Source: JABWCE01 sp964617955
GTDB lineage: Bacteria > Bacteroidota > Bacteroidia > NS11-12g > UBA9320
Assembly: GCA_964617955.1 (NCBI GenBank)
Contig: CAZTXB010000002.1
Coordinates: 124,001-188,000, forward strand
DNA length: 64,000 nucleotides
Reading direction: 5' to 3'
Part shown: positions 37,401 through 45,141 of the stretch, piece by piece
How positions within the stretch are numbered: position 1 is the first letter of the stretch
Layout of the letters: every line of letters starts with the position of its first letter
Made by a program: the position numbers and the translations under genes
Notes under the pieces: generated by a model
What the model was told of the DNA's origin: nothing
Seen by the model: the letters and a program-made list of their open reading frames with translations, nothing else
Databases searched by the model: none

Positions 37401-38587
37401 CCAACACTATTTGAGGCCTGCAAACAAACCGTAAAGTTCCCCGGATTACTAAAAAATACAGAGGGGTTTTGGTTGGCGTAAGGGTTATTTCCGACTAGGT
37501 TTGAGTTAAAAAATTCTACGTTAGTCCTTGAAGCTGCTGAATCAGATTTGTCATACATAAACCAACTCCAATAGGTGGGTCCATTTGTGGAGAGGTCAAG
37601 AAAATTAGCATTGCCGTAGCGCTCAATTTCATTGGCAACGACTGCAAAATCAATAACCGGTTTGGCAGTTGGAGCCACAATATTTACACATTTTAGTATA
37701 GAATCACGACCAAGGCAGTTGGCAGATTTCAAACGTATGCATTTGGTTCCGGTACTTGTAAAAATATGTGATGCATTGATGGTGTTGTATTCAACAGAAC
37801 CGTCGTCGTTCACATCCCATTGATGTGAAATGTAACCGGTTTGGTTGGTGTTGGTCATTTTTACAACAGTTCCTACGAAGGCTGTGCTCGGCATAAAGAA
37901 TCCTGCAGCAAGACTGGTAGGGTTGGCTAGGTTGACAGTATAGTCCTCAATCTCACCATAATAGAAAGTTGGGGTTGTACTAATTCCTGTATAACAGCTT
38001 TGTCCTGCAGAAAGAACATAACTATAGGAGAGAATTAACCTCATTCGGGAAGTGCCCGGGGTAATTCCGCAAGGAAGGGTAAAACTGTTATTCTGTATGT
38101 TTCCCCCAACACCATAAGCAGTAGTATTGGTAGAAGGTCCTGTCCAACCGCTTGACATAAATTCATTGGCAGCAAAGTTTCCATCGCGGTTCAAATCCAC
38201 CCACATGTAAATGTTCATGACATAATTGTACATGGTGGCACCGCTGGTCATACTTGCACTCACACCCATGGTATACTTTGAGCCACTGGAAAGTGTAAAA
38301 GCAGGAGTTGTAGTTACCAAAGACCAACCCGCGCCCACTGTAGGCAAAGCGGTGGTCAACCCTGCATCACAGCCGCTGGCCGACTTGTTGTAAAGCATGT
38401 TGTTGCCCACATCGGTTAATTGTACGCGTTCGATAACTCCGTATCGGGTGGTGCTGTTGTAGTTGCACCCGTAATAAGAATAAGGCACGCAATACGATTG
38501 ACCATAGCTCAGAACGCTGTTCATCAATCCAAACAGCAGAAAGGCCGTACTAAGAGCCACCTGTTTTAATGTAAAACTTTTTGTCAT
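34424..38587 (-). CDS. Giant secreted GEVED/PKD/CUB/DUF5011 mosaic protein with T9SS type A tail
   Basis: A 1,387-residue exported protein with a signal peptide (about 1-30, ending VLSYGQS). Order: a GEVED domain (about 95-215; NIYMWVDLNRDGNF, YGEIEDYTVNL); PKD-like domains (HQWDVNDDGSVEYN, WSWFMYDKSD); a CUB domain (about 425-530; GRNGNYSNNRVDYATIIPCG, LKIYDGQNAAGTPLHTG); another PKD pair; a second GEVED domain (KVWVDWNIDGDFDDLGE); five consecutive DUF5011/HYR-like Ig modules (YTEYGAKAIDDTEGDIS, AYTEDGATALDNKDGNVS and three more); and a type A sorting domain (INVYPNPSKGIINVAYN). It is not closely related to the three PKD paralogues. Its architecture suggests a large cell-surface or matrix protein. 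Confidence 0.92.
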   Translation of the reverse strand: MTKSFTLKQVALSTAFLLFGLMNSVLSYGQSYCVPYSYYGCNYNSTTRYGVIERVQLTDVGNNMLYNKSASGCDAGLTTALPTVGAGWSLVTTTPAFTLSSGSKYTMGVSASMTSGATMYNYVMNIYMWVDLNRDGNFAANEFMSSGWTGPSTNTTAYGVGGNIQNNSFTLPCGITPGTSRMRLILSYSYVLSAGQSCYTGISTTPTFYYGEIEDYTVNLANPTSLAAGFFMPSTAFVGTVVKMTNTNQTGYISHQWDVNDDGSVEYNTINASHIFTSTGTKCIRLKSANCLGRDSILKCVNIVAPTAKPVIDFAVVANEIERYGNANFLDLSTNGPTYWSWFMYDKSDSAASRTNVEFFNSNLVGNNPYANQNPSVFFSNPGNFTVCLQASNSVGPSAIVCKPNYLRVTPPKDNPLGAGTVQPIYEQSGNIIDDGGRNGNYSNNRVDYATIIPCGAKTITLSFSQFRLGAGDVLKIYDGQNAAGTPLHTGVGFTNTVKPTGPIVATSGAMYIYFKTDGTSVDSGFVASWVTVRGPSVAPVADFVIPDTLYNPVSYKYINTSKNVLGNTQWVWSVDPGFGEVGYTPDLEYAIYTDNTYDVNLEATTCMGYNKATKSVVVVTPHSKADLDFTADNRRPNTGEFVYMSAKDAKVGKALKCDMLKWSFFPNTVSFVGGTNAGSRDIKVTFNAKGKYTVSLRGWNSLDSSNTAANVIKSDYVIVLEHCTPIMGVSSSSDIAINNVTLTDVNGKQLINNTSFNNLFGYDDYVMQNVEATVTFGATYNLAISRTTNINPMTRKVWVDWNIDGDFDDLGELVASEATSTSLYYGTSFKVPSIKTAFEGKTRMRIGTSYSNDPNLPCGATSGVTNANRLGEFEDYRLIMVNDNTPPKLTLLNADTLRLEVGTTYTEYGAKAIDDTEGDISSSITKVTDLDMLFTGIYYMTYSVKDAGGNEALPITRVIYVVNDQTKPVITLNGSDTVRIEVFSAYTEDGATALDNKDGNVSNAIVISGMVNTDVLGVYELKYLVNDQAGNKASKSRIVIVKDSQKPVIVNNDADANREVKVQILSIFIDRTKVTDNYDNPIDLVQTNGPATPDGVDTRFKGTYTLIYNATDVSGNMADTKTYKYIVDDYVGPTIVLNTLDTIIHPVNKPYSSVQASVYDNYYANTQLSITKTSNVVFYKLGLYFDEYKATDGSGNITIRRRYVRVVDDVAPVLNGLPMNVGLWSTVDATEGLTITDNYDAPALLRPRLKVLFTNLNTYVEGMYAVTYEVTDFSGNVSLPFNRIINVNKNYPTITGSVSDINHNSGINVYPNPSKGIINVAYNFATPENMDIRIFNSTGALVYSQNGIHGQNGIQNIDLSDEANGLYHVQMMVAGKQISRTVSLNK

Positions 38588-38960
38588 AATTGTTTGATTT
38601 TAGATTTTTGGTAAATTTGATTTTTTAGTCTTCAAACATATAAACGTTTACTTAACATTTGACTACTATTTTCTTTAAAAAATAAAAAAGGACAATATTG
38701 TGATAATGGCAAATTGAGAGTTTCTTATTAAATCGTTTTTTTCTCAGATTGTAGATTTATTATCGCTTGATAATATTAGCATTAGGACTCGAATTTTCCA
38801 AATGTGCGAATAGATTTCAGACTGGTAAAATTGTATCTAGGTGTAATATTTAAGAAATGATAGTGATAATTTGGAGAGCCATATGTTCTTATTTTAGGAC
38901 TTAATCAAGTGTGTAAAAATCTGTTTATTTCGAAAAGGATTGTGATTATCAGATTTAAAT
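38588..38960. other. Intergenic region, AT-rich
   Basis: An AT-rich stretch between the DUF5011 protein gene and the tandem repeat unit. I see no RNA gene, no strong hairpin and no credible open reading frame. It must hold the promoter of the gene at 38587, but no exact TAnnTTTG stands out. Confidence 0.5.
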
Positions 38961-39240
38961 GGGATTAACTGTGTTGATCCCTATAGTGGGAGGCCTCAAA
39001 CTTTTAATCCCCGCGCTTCGCGTTGAGGTCTTTTTTGTTTTTAGCAAACCTAAAAGCTGCGCTTTGGTTCGCTGAGCAAAAAATATCTGGTAGCTTAATT
39101 TTAGAGGGATTAACTGCGTTGATCCCTGTATGGGGAGGCCTCAAACTTTTAATCCCCGCGCTTCGCTCTGAGGTCTTTTTTGTTTTTAGCAAACCTAAAA
39201 GCTGCGCCTTGGTTCGCTAAAAACAAAAAATCCCTGGTCT
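38961..39240. repeat. Two-copy tandem repeat (145-bp period) next to tRNA-Ser
   Basis: Unit 1 (38961-39095) and unit 2 (39106-39240) align at a constant offset of 145 bp with scattered differences. Each unit contains a small hairpin (GGGATTAAC / GTTGATCCC), the string CAAACTTTTAATCCCCGCG, a second hairpin ending GAGGTCTTTTTTG that looks like a plus-strand terminator, and GCAAACCTAAAAGCTGCG. The units carry no protein-coding gene; short open frames within them are by-products. Confidence 0.85.
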
Positions 39241-39262
39241 TCGACCGGGGATTAAAAGTTTG
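39142..39262. repeat. Long interrupted palindrome overlapping the tRNA-Ser 3' end
   Basis: CAAACTTTTAATCCCCG at 39142-39158 is repeated in inverted form at 39246-39262, and TTTTTTGTTTTTAGC at 39176-39190 is inverted at 39216-39230. The right arm overlaps the last two bases of the encoded CCA of tRNA-Ser. The arm sequence inside the tandem units therefore looks like an inverted copy of the tRNA 3' flank. Confidence 0.85.
39221..39253 (-). terminator. Intrinsic terminator of tRNA-Ser
   Basis: On the minus strand AATCCCCGGTC-GAA-GACCAGGGATT forms an 11-position stem with one C-A mismatch and is followed by TTTTTTGTTTTT. It starts eight bases after the tRNA CCA end. Confidence 0.8.
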
Positions 39263-39348
39263 GCGGAGAAAGAGGGATTCGAACCCCCGGACCTGTTACA
39301 GTCAACAGTTTTCAAGACTGCCGCATTCGACCGCTCTGCCATTTCTCC
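39261..39348 (-). tRNA. tRNA-Ser (anticodon UGA)
   Basis: The reverse complement is a class II tRNA. The acceptor GGAGAAA pairs with UUUCUCC, the discriminator is G and the CCA is encoded (39263-39261). The D arm contains AGCGGUCGAAUGC, the anticodon stem GCAGU/ACUGU holds the loop CUUGAAA with anticodon UGA (reads UCA), a long variable arm follows, and the T arm is GGGGG-UUCGAAU-CCCUC. Confidence 0.95.
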
Positions 39349-39352
39349 GCCG

Positions 39353-39360
39353 CAAAAGTA
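39353..39360 (-). promoter_or_regulatory. -7 promoter element of tRNA-Ser
   Basis: The minus strand reads TACTTTTG, matching TAnnTTTG, and ends four bases before the mature tRNA 5' end. Transcription would then start at or very near the first base of the tRNA. Confidence 0.5.
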
Positions 39361-39374
39361 AGATTCTGATTTTT

Positions 39375-40313
39375 CTATTCCAAACTTGATTTCAAACTTT
39401 TTTCTTTGGTCGCACGGTAGATGCTGTAATTCAGCTCAAAACCTATCAAAATAATCATACTGTTGAAATAAATTAACAACATTAAGGAGATCACGGTGCC
39501 AATGGATCCATAAAGTTTGTTATAGCTGTTGAAGTGGTTGACATAATAGGCAAAACACTCTGTTGCCGCGAAGGAAAGAATGGTGGATAGAGTGCTGCCG
39601 GGCGAAAAAAACTTCCACCTGAAGGTGAGCGAAGAGCCTATAAAGTAAAGTGAAGAAAATATGAGGTAAAGCAAAAAAAGAAGCGTGACGTATTCAAAAC
39701 CGGTGTAAAACCAGGTCCAGAAAGAGCTATCGACCAGATTTTTGGATTTTAACCAATTGATAGTTAGGGTGGTGTAAACGATTAGGGTTACCGAAACTAT
39801 GAGAACGAAAAAAACCAGAAAGGTTAGGATGATGGATTTTATTCTATCTTTATAAGGACTGGGTCTTTTCTTTTTATATCGGTTAAATGCCCTGATCATG
39901 GATAAAAACCCATTGCTTGAAAAGAAAATAGCCATTAAGAAACCAAAAGAGAGCAAACTTCCGTGTTGGTGCTTTAAAATGTCGTTAATGGTAGACTCCA
40001 TGGTTAAATAAATGTTTTTTGGCAAAACAAAACTCAATTGCCGCATGATTTCAGGTTCAAGGTCGCGTATGGGCAAATAGGCAATGGCGGTAAATAGAAA
40101 AATAATGGTGGGAAATAAGGCAAGAAAGAAATTATAGGCCAAATAACTCGACCTTAAATTTAAATCTTCGTCGAAAGCATTTTTTACAAAAAAGCGACCC
40201 ACCTGCAGCATAGAATTTCCTTCGAATCCCGGCAAAGTGATTCGATCAAGCCACCCGAGGATGGTTCTCACCGGCTTCGAATTTTTGATGAGTCTTATGA
40301 GCTTATTTGCCAA
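39375..40313 (-). CDS. YihY/BrkB family inner membrane protein
   Basis: A 312-residue integral membrane protein of the YihY/virulence factor BrkB (UPF0761) family with about six membrane segments from residue 45 to 300. Family marks include LRSSYLAYNFFLALFPTIIF, GSLLSFGFLMAIFFSSNGFL with MIRAFNRYKKKRPS, and the final NSMIILIGFELNYSIY. The old annotation as ribonuclease BN is wrong for this family, and the true function is unknown. It overlaps the upstream thioesterase gene by 11 bases, so both are in one transcript. Confidence 0.9.
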   Translation of the reverse strand: MANKLIRLIKNSKPVRTILGWLDRITLPGFEGNSMLQVGRFFVKNAFDEDLNLRSSYLAYNFFLALFPTIIFLFTAIAYLPIRDLEPEIMRQLSFVLPKNIYLTMESTINDILKHQHGSLLSFGFLMAIFFSSNGFLSMIRAFNRYKKKRPSPYKDRIKSIILTFLVFFVLIVSVTLIVYTTLTINWLKSKNLVDSSFWTWFYTGFEYVTLLFLLYLIFSSLYFIGSSLTFRWKFFSPGSTLSTILSFAATECFAYYVNHFNSYNKLYGSIGTVISLMLLIYFNSMIILIGFELNYSIYRATKEKSLKSSLE

Positions 40314-40713
40314 AATTTTGAAGGAAAAAAGATTCTAAGGCTTGTGGACAACGCACTGGTTTCCCGGTTTTTAGAGAAACAAATACGAGGGTAACTGTTC
40401 CTGTATTTATGATTGCGGCCTGGTCATTGAATGTTTCGTAGTGAAAGGTGATTTTACCCGTGGGCATCTTTGTTATCGTTACTTTCACTTCAATTAAATC
40501 ATCGTATTTGGCCGGCTTCAAATACCTAATATGGAAATCGGCCACAGGCAAGCCAACACCCGACTTTTCCAATTCTGCATAATTAATACCGTATTTACGG
40601 AGCAGTTCTACTCTGGCCACTTCATAATAAAGGGCGTAGTTGCCATAGTATACGTAGCCCATCTGATCGGTTTCGCCATAGCGCACTCTGATGGTTTCGG
40701 TATGCGTTAACAT
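40303..40713 (-). CDS. Acyl-CoA thioesterase, 4HBT/YbgC type
   Basis: A 136-residue hot-dog thioesterase. The active-site region RYGETDQMGYVYYGNYALYY contains the catalytic Asp of the 4-hydroxybenzoyl-CoA thioesterase/YbgC family. It also has VARVELLRKYGINYAELEK and FHIRYLKPAKYDDLIEVKV. In other bacteria YbgC-like enzymes sit with the Tol-Pal genes and act on acyl-CoA or acyl-ACP; here the only partner is the YihY-like gene. The substrate is not predictable beyond an acyl thioester. Confidence 0.9.
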   Translation of the reverse strand: MLTHTETIRVRYGETDQMGYVYYGNYALYYEVARVELLRKYGINYAELEKSGVGLPVADFHIRYLKPAKYDDLIEVKVTITKMPTGKITFHYETFNDQAAIINTGTVTLVFVSLKTGKPVRCPQALESFFLQNFGK

Positions 40714-40957
40714 GAGCGCAAATAAAACAACTTTTAGGTACTCATTTTCACACCAATGAATAAATTAATGCCGTTTTTTAATAAATGAATGGGATAAGAG
40801 AGGAACTCAAAAAATGTCATCGTCCTTTTGTTATCAATTTATTTTGAAAGTTTTAGGGTCACGCTGATTTGGTTTATTCAGTCGAAAAAAATTGTAACAT
40901 GGCGAGAGTTGAGCGGATTTTTGCATTTCGAGATAAAGTCAAACGGTTATTTAAGTG

Positions 40958-40965
40958 TAATTTTG
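40958..40965 (+). promoter_or_regulatory. -7 promoter element of the serC operon
   Basis: TAATTTTG matches TAnnTTTG, 19 bases before the serC ATG at 40985, in the context TAATTTTGCAACC that is typical of the phylum. Confidence 0.55.
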
Positions 40966-40984
40966 CAACCATTCGCCAGATCAT

Positions 40985-42040
40985 ATGACAAAGGTCCATA
41001 ATTTTTCAGCCGGTCCCGGTATTTTACCCCAAATAGCAATTGATAATTCGGTAAGTGCCATTCAAAATTTCATGGGTACACATCTTTCACTATTGGAGGT
41101 TTCTCACCGCGACAAAGAGTTCGAGTCGGTGATGGAGCAAGCCAGAAAGTTACCGCTTGAAATATTAGGACTGAGCGACGAATATGATACACTCTATTTA
41201 CAAGGAGGAGCCAGTTTGCAGTTTTGCATGTTGCCTTATAATTTCCTTAACCATAAGGCGGCTTATCTCAAAACCGGAACCTGGGCTTCAAATGCAGTCA
41301 AAGAAGCTCAACTCTTTGGCGAAACGATGGTAGTTGCCAGTAGTGAAGATAAAAACTTCAGTTACATTCCTAAAAATTACAGCATCCCTACAGATGCCGA
41401 TTATTTTCATTGTACAAGCAATAATACCATATTTGGCACCCAAATGCACGCCTTTCCCGAGTGCAGTATTCCTTTGGTTTGCGACATGAGCTCGGATATT
41501 TTTAGTCGAAAAATTGATGCTTCAAAATTCGATCTGATTTATGCGGGTGCACAAAAAAATATGGGTCCGGCCGGTGCCACTCTGGTGATCGTAAAAAAAG
41601 AATTTTTGAAAAAAATTACCCGAAAAATCCCCTCCATGCTCGACTATAGGATACACCTCTCTAAAGATAGCATGTACAATACTCCTCCGGTGTTTGCTGT
41701 TTATTGTGCTTTGCAGGTGCTAAATTGGGTAAAGGATATTGGACTTGAGCAAATGGAGGCCTTGAATAACGCCAAGCAAAAACTTATTTACGGTGAAATT
41801 GACAATAACGAATATCTGAAAGGCACAACCGCGGTGGAAGACCGCAGTTGGATGAATGTGACCTTTGTAATGAGAGATGAATCACACACGGATAAATTCT
41901 TAAATCTTTGCAAGGAAGCCAATATCAACGGTCTGAAAGGTCACCGCTCTGTTGGTGGTTTTAGGGCCTCCATGTACAATGCATTGCCTCTGGAAAGTGT
42001 TAAAGTTTTGGTGGATGTCATGCGAAATTTTAAACCCTAA
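40985..42040 (+). CDS. serC: Phosphoserine aminotransferase
   Basis: SerC converts 3-phosphohydroxypyruvate and glutamate to phosphoserine and 2-oxoglutarate, using PLP. The 351-residue protein starts HNFSAGPGILPQIAI, has the substrate and PLP region LYLQGGASLQF, the PLP-ring Asp in VCDMSSDIFSRK and the Schiff-base Lys in YAGAQKNMGPAG. The C-terminal substrate Arg region is KGHRSVGGFRASMYNA. It is the first gene of serC-serA-DUF1015, with a 4-base gap to serA. Confidence 0.97.
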   Translation: MTKVHNFSAGPGILPQIAIDNSVSAIQNFMGTHLSLLEVSHRDKEFESVMEQARKLPLEILGLSDEYDTLYLQGGASLQFCMLPYNFLNHKAAYLKTGTWASNAVKEAQLFGETMVVASSEDKNFSYIPKNYSIPTDADYFHCTSNNTIFGTQMHAFPECSIPLVCDMSSDIFSRKIDASKFDLIYAGAQKNMGPAGATLVIVKKEFLKKITRKIPSMLDYRIHLSKDSMYNTPPVFAVYCALQVLNWVKDIGLEQMEALNNAKQKLIYGEIDNNEYLKGTTAVEDRSWMNVTFVMRDESHTDKFLNLCKEANINGLKGHRSVGGFRASMYNALPLESVKVLVDVMRNFKP

Positions 42041-42044
42041 GGAA

Positions 42045-43004
42045 ATGACAAAAATACTGGCGAATGATGGATTGAATGAAGCTGGACTCCAACTCTTGAT
42101 GGCCTCAGGATTTGAAGTCGATACAAATTTTATTCCGCAAAACGAATTGGCCGCTCAAATAGGCCAATACGATATTCTTTTGGTGAGGAGTGCAACGAAG
42201 GTAACTCGTGAAATTATTGACGCAGGAACACGACTGAAACTCATCGGAAGGGGAGGAGTAGGCATTGATAACATCGACAGTGCCTATGCTAAATCAAAAG
42301 GCATTCCGGTGGTTAACACCCCTGCCGCTTCATCCGTTTCGGTGGCCGAATTGGTTTTTGCACACCTGTTTTCAGGATGCAGGTTTCTTAACCTCTCCAA
42401 CAAAGATTTGCCTCTTGATCCTTCAGGAAATTTCAAAAATCTGAAAAAAGCCGCTTCAAAAGGATTGGAACTTAAGGGCAAAACCATTGGAATCATGGGC
42501 TTTGGTAGAATTGGTCAGGATGTTGCCAAAATAGCTATTGGTTGTGGAATGCATGTTTTAGCTCACGATCCATTTTTTCAATACAAAGACCTTGAAATTA
42601 CCTTTCACGAGTCACTCCAACTCAATCCCCTAATGGTTAGGTTGCCAATGCAGAGCAAAGAGTTTCTGCTAAAGAACTCCGATTTTGTGACCATTCACGT
42701 TCCCGGAGGTCAGGAACCGGTCATTGGTGAGTATGAATTTGAGATGATGAAAAAAGGGAGTGGACTTATCAATTGTGCGAGAGGGGGGGTAGTGGATGAA
42801 GTGGCCATGAACAAAGCACTGCGAAATGGCCGATTGGCCTTTGCAGGCGTGGATGTTTTTGCCGTTGAACCACCGGTTTATACGGAATTTATTGGCTTAC
42901 CCAATGTTTCTTTGAGCGCCCATATCGGAGCCTCAACCGTTGAGGCACAGGAGAGAATAGGCAAGGAAATTGCGACCATCATCATCAACCACTTTAAGAA
43001 CTAA
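42045..43004 (+). CDS. serA: D-3-phosphoglycerate dehydrogenase
   Basis: SerA oxidises 3-phosphoglycerate to 3-phosphohydroxypyruvate with NAD, the first step of serine synthesis. The 319-residue protein has only the substrate- and NAD-binding domains: GRGGVGIDNIDSAYAKSKGI, the Rossmann motif GIMGFGRIGQDVAK, the catalytic Arg region NCARGGVVDEVAM, Glu in GVDVFAVEPP and catalytic His in SAHIGASTVEAQE. It lacks the C-terminal ACT domain that mediates serine feedback in longer SerA proteins. The start ATG at 42045 lies 4 bases after serC; a longer frame from 41952 runs inside serC and is not the start. Confidence 0.93.
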   Translation: MTKILANDGLNEAGLQLLMASGFEVDTNFIPQNELAAQIGQYDILLVRSATKVTREIIDAGTRLKLIGRGGVGIDNIDSAYAKSKGIPVVNTPAASSVSVAELVFAHLFSGCRFLNLSNKDLPLDPSGNFKNLKKAASKGLELKGKTIGIMGFGRIGQDVAKIAIGCGMHVLAHDPFFQYKDLEITFHESLQLNPLMVRLPMQSKEFLLKNSDFVTIHVPGGQEPVIGEYEFEMMKKGSGLINCARGGVVDEVAMNKALRNGRLAFAGVDVFAVEPPVYTEFIGLPNVSLSAHIGASTVEAQERIGKEIATIIINHFKN

Positions 43005-43006
43005 AC

Positions 43007-44224
43007 ATGCCGGTTTTTTTGCCTTTTCGAGCTTTACGGCCTACAGCAGAGAAGGTAAGTAAATTTTCGGCCAAAACCACTGATTTTAAAAATCAGGATG
43101 AGGTATTAGCCGATATGATTGCCAATAAGGAAAGCTACTACTATGTTACCAAACAAAATTTACTCAGTAAGCTTAAAAAACCCATAGAATATTTTTTTGA
43201 AATCGGGGCACGATTTATAGCCGATAAAATGGCGGAAGGTCATCTGTTCATCGACAGCAAACCAAATTATTATGTGTACCGCCAAAAGGACCTCCAAAAT
43301 GATAGAATTTATACCGGAATCATTGGTTTAGTTGACGTTTTAAATCTCAATGACGGAGGGATTAAAAAACACGAATTGACCAAGGTGGTGCGAGAGGAAT
43401 ATTTGTATAAACAACTGCACTATACGGGTGTGCTTGGCGAACCTGTACTCATGGGTCATCCACATTCAGAGGCGGTGAGTAAATTCCTGAGCGAGGTGCA
43501 ATTAAAAAAGCCCGAATACGATTTCGAGACCGCGAACAGCAAACAGCATACGGTATGGCTTATTAATAACGCTTCGGATTTGGAGTTTATCGCGGATTGT
43601 TATTTAAAAATGCCTGCATTTTACATCGCCGACGGTCATCACCGCTGTGCTTCCACCATTCGGAATTATGAGAGAAATCCTGAACCGGTAAATCGGTACT
43701 TCATGGTTTTTTTATTGGATGAAAATCAATTCCACATCGATTCATTCCACCGCATGCTGTCAGATGTTGACCCCCTCTATTTGGTAGATTTCAAAGAGAA
43801 ATTGCGTCAGTCGTTTGTGATAGAAGACAGGCCTCCGGGCGAGTTATACCTTCCAAATGCACACTCGGAATTCGGCCTTCTCACCCGTGATTTTTCGTTC
43901 AAGTTGGTATTCAATAAAGAACGCAAATCTTCTAATCCCGAAACCCACTTGGACGTCAATATTTTGGAAAACAAATTATTAAAACCAATCATGGGAATTC
44001 ATCACCCACGTACCGATCACAGACTTTCCTATATGTCTTCAAAAGAAGACTTTAATAAAATCAATGATTTGTTGCAAAATGGCGAAATCGATATGGTAAT
44101 ATCTAATTATCCGGTAAGTTTTGATGAAGTGAAGAGAATTGCCGATGCCAACAAAACCATGCCTGCAAAATCTACCTACATAGAACCGAAATTGAGAGGG
44201 GGACTCATCATTCAAAAATTCTAG
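43007..44224 (+). CDS. DUF1015 family protein in the serine operon
   Basis: A 405-residue cytoplasmic protein of the DUF1015 family, starting PVFLPFRALRPTAEKVSKFS, with ALRPTAEKVS and the central motif FYIADGHHRCASTIRNYERN (about residue 205-225), plus DHRLSYMSS near the C-terminus. It starts two bases after serA, so it is in the same operon, and this neighbourhood is common in Bacteroidota. No reaction is firmly established to my knowledge. The DGHHR motif resembles the ParB/sulfiredoxin-type fold in which the free-serine kinases SerK and SbnI were found. A role in serine phosphorylation or sensing is my inference. Confidence 0.85.
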   Translation: MPVFLPFRALRPTAEKVSKFSAKTTDFKNQDEVLADMIANKESYYYVTKQNLLSKLKKPIEYFFEIGARFIADKMAEGHLFIDSKPNYYVYRQKDLQNDRIYTGIIGLVDVLNLNDGGIKKHELTKVVREEYLYKQLHYTGVLGEPVLMGHPHSEAVSKFLSEVQLKKPEYDFETANSKQHTVWLINNASDLEFIADCYLKMPAFYIADGHHRCASTIRNYERNPEPVNRYFMVFLLDENQFHIDSFHRMLSDVDPLYLVDFKEKLRQSFVIEDRPPGELYLPNAHSEFGLLTRDFSFKLVFNKERKSSNPETHLDVNILENKLLKPIMGIHHPRTDHRLSYMSSKEDFNKINDLLQNGEIDMVISNYPVSFDEVKRIADANKTMPAKSTYIEPKLRGGLIIQKF

Positions 44225-44397
44225 ATCCCTGTGAGTTCGCCTTAAGAGCACAGGATTTTAGAAGCTTTATGGAGCTATGAAATTGTCATTGGAGCGTAAA
44301 CTTCAAAGTGTATGGCATATAATAGTTGTAATAGGCTTCAAGCGTTTTTTATTGCCACTTATAAGCTTACTTTTGCCGAAATTATTAAATAAAATAT

Positions 44398-44823
44398 ATG
44401 AAATTCAAAATCACACTCGTAGCTCTCGTTGTCTGCACCGCATTTATTTATTCTTGTAAAGACGAAGATTCAAGCACTCCTGCTAAAACAAAAACAGATC
44501 TTTTGACAACCGGTTCATGGATTGGAACGGACTTATTAGCCAATGACACTTCCATCTGGAATATCTTTGTCAGTTCCTGCTCAAAAGACGATTTTACAAA
44601 GTACAACTCTAACGGAACCTCTCTAACCGATGAAGGAGCCACCAAATGTGATCCTTCTGATCCTCAGACCGAGGCAGGTACCTGGAAATTTATTTCGAAT
44701 GATACCAAAATTGTGATGGACGGTTCTGATACTGCCGATATTTTGGAACTGAGTGAAACTGCACTCAGAATTGGAATGTCTGATGGAACGGATAAATTAG
44801 AAGCCCGTTTTAAACAGAAATAA
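44398..44823 (+). CDS. Small lipoprotein, lipocalin-like domain
   Basis: A 141-residue predicted lipoprotein. The signal peptide ends in a lipobox (FIYSC, Cys at 20) followed by the acidic run KDEDSS, which in Bacteroidota often marks surface-exposed lipoproteins. The mature part reads like the small lipocalin-like proteins of this phylum: TGSWIGTDLL, a Cys pair region, EAGTWKFISNDTKIVMDG, ILELSETALRIG. No ligand can be inferred. It is monocistronic, with a strong terminator directly after the stop. Confidence 0.8.
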   Translation: MKFKITLVALVVCTAFIYSCKDEDSSTPAKTKTDLLTTGSWIGTDLLANDTSIWNIFVSSCSKDDFTKYNSNGTSLTDEGATKCDPSDPQTEAGTWKFISNDTKIVMDGSDTADILELSETALRIGMSDGTDKLEARFKQK

Positions 44824-44840
44824 AACCAAAAATTATTCTT

Positions 44841-44872
44841 AAAAACCGGAGCCAAGTCTCCGGTTTTTTTTT
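44841..44872 (+). terminator. Intrinsic terminator of the lipoprotein gene
   Basis: An 8-bp stem (AACCGGAG / CTCCGGTT) with loop CCAAGT is followed by a run of T residues. It lies 18 bases after the stop codon. Confidence 0.9.
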
Positions 44873-45141
44873 GCCTTCGAATTTCGAATTACAGGACCTG
44901 CCGAGAGAGTTAAAGTAAGCCTCTTTAAGCAGAGGAAGTGCCGCTATTTTGACTTGCCCCGAACGTAAGCCTGTGAAATAAGAAGTTCACAGCTAGCCAA
45001 CTCGCAAGTTGAACATGGAGATGAAAGGATGGGCATTTGGTTTAATAACATGAGTCCATTGACACTTCTCAAAATAGGTTAAAACCAAATAATTGATTAT
45101 TTTTCGAGAGATCATTGCACATGGAAAACTAAACTTTTTTG

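Noticed and set aside
39004..39389. Short open frames with repeated sequence around the tRNA-Ser
   Set aside because: They arise from the tandem repeat units and the tRNA itself, and their translations repeat the same meaningless string.
41952..42044. N-terminal extension of serA starting inside serC
   Set aside because: The extra residues are an out-of-frame reading of serC, and the ATG at 42045 gives a normal SerA start.
44277..44459. 60-codon frame before the lipoprotein gene
   Set aside because: It overlaps the lipoprotein start in another frame and has no signal, promoter or recognisable motif.
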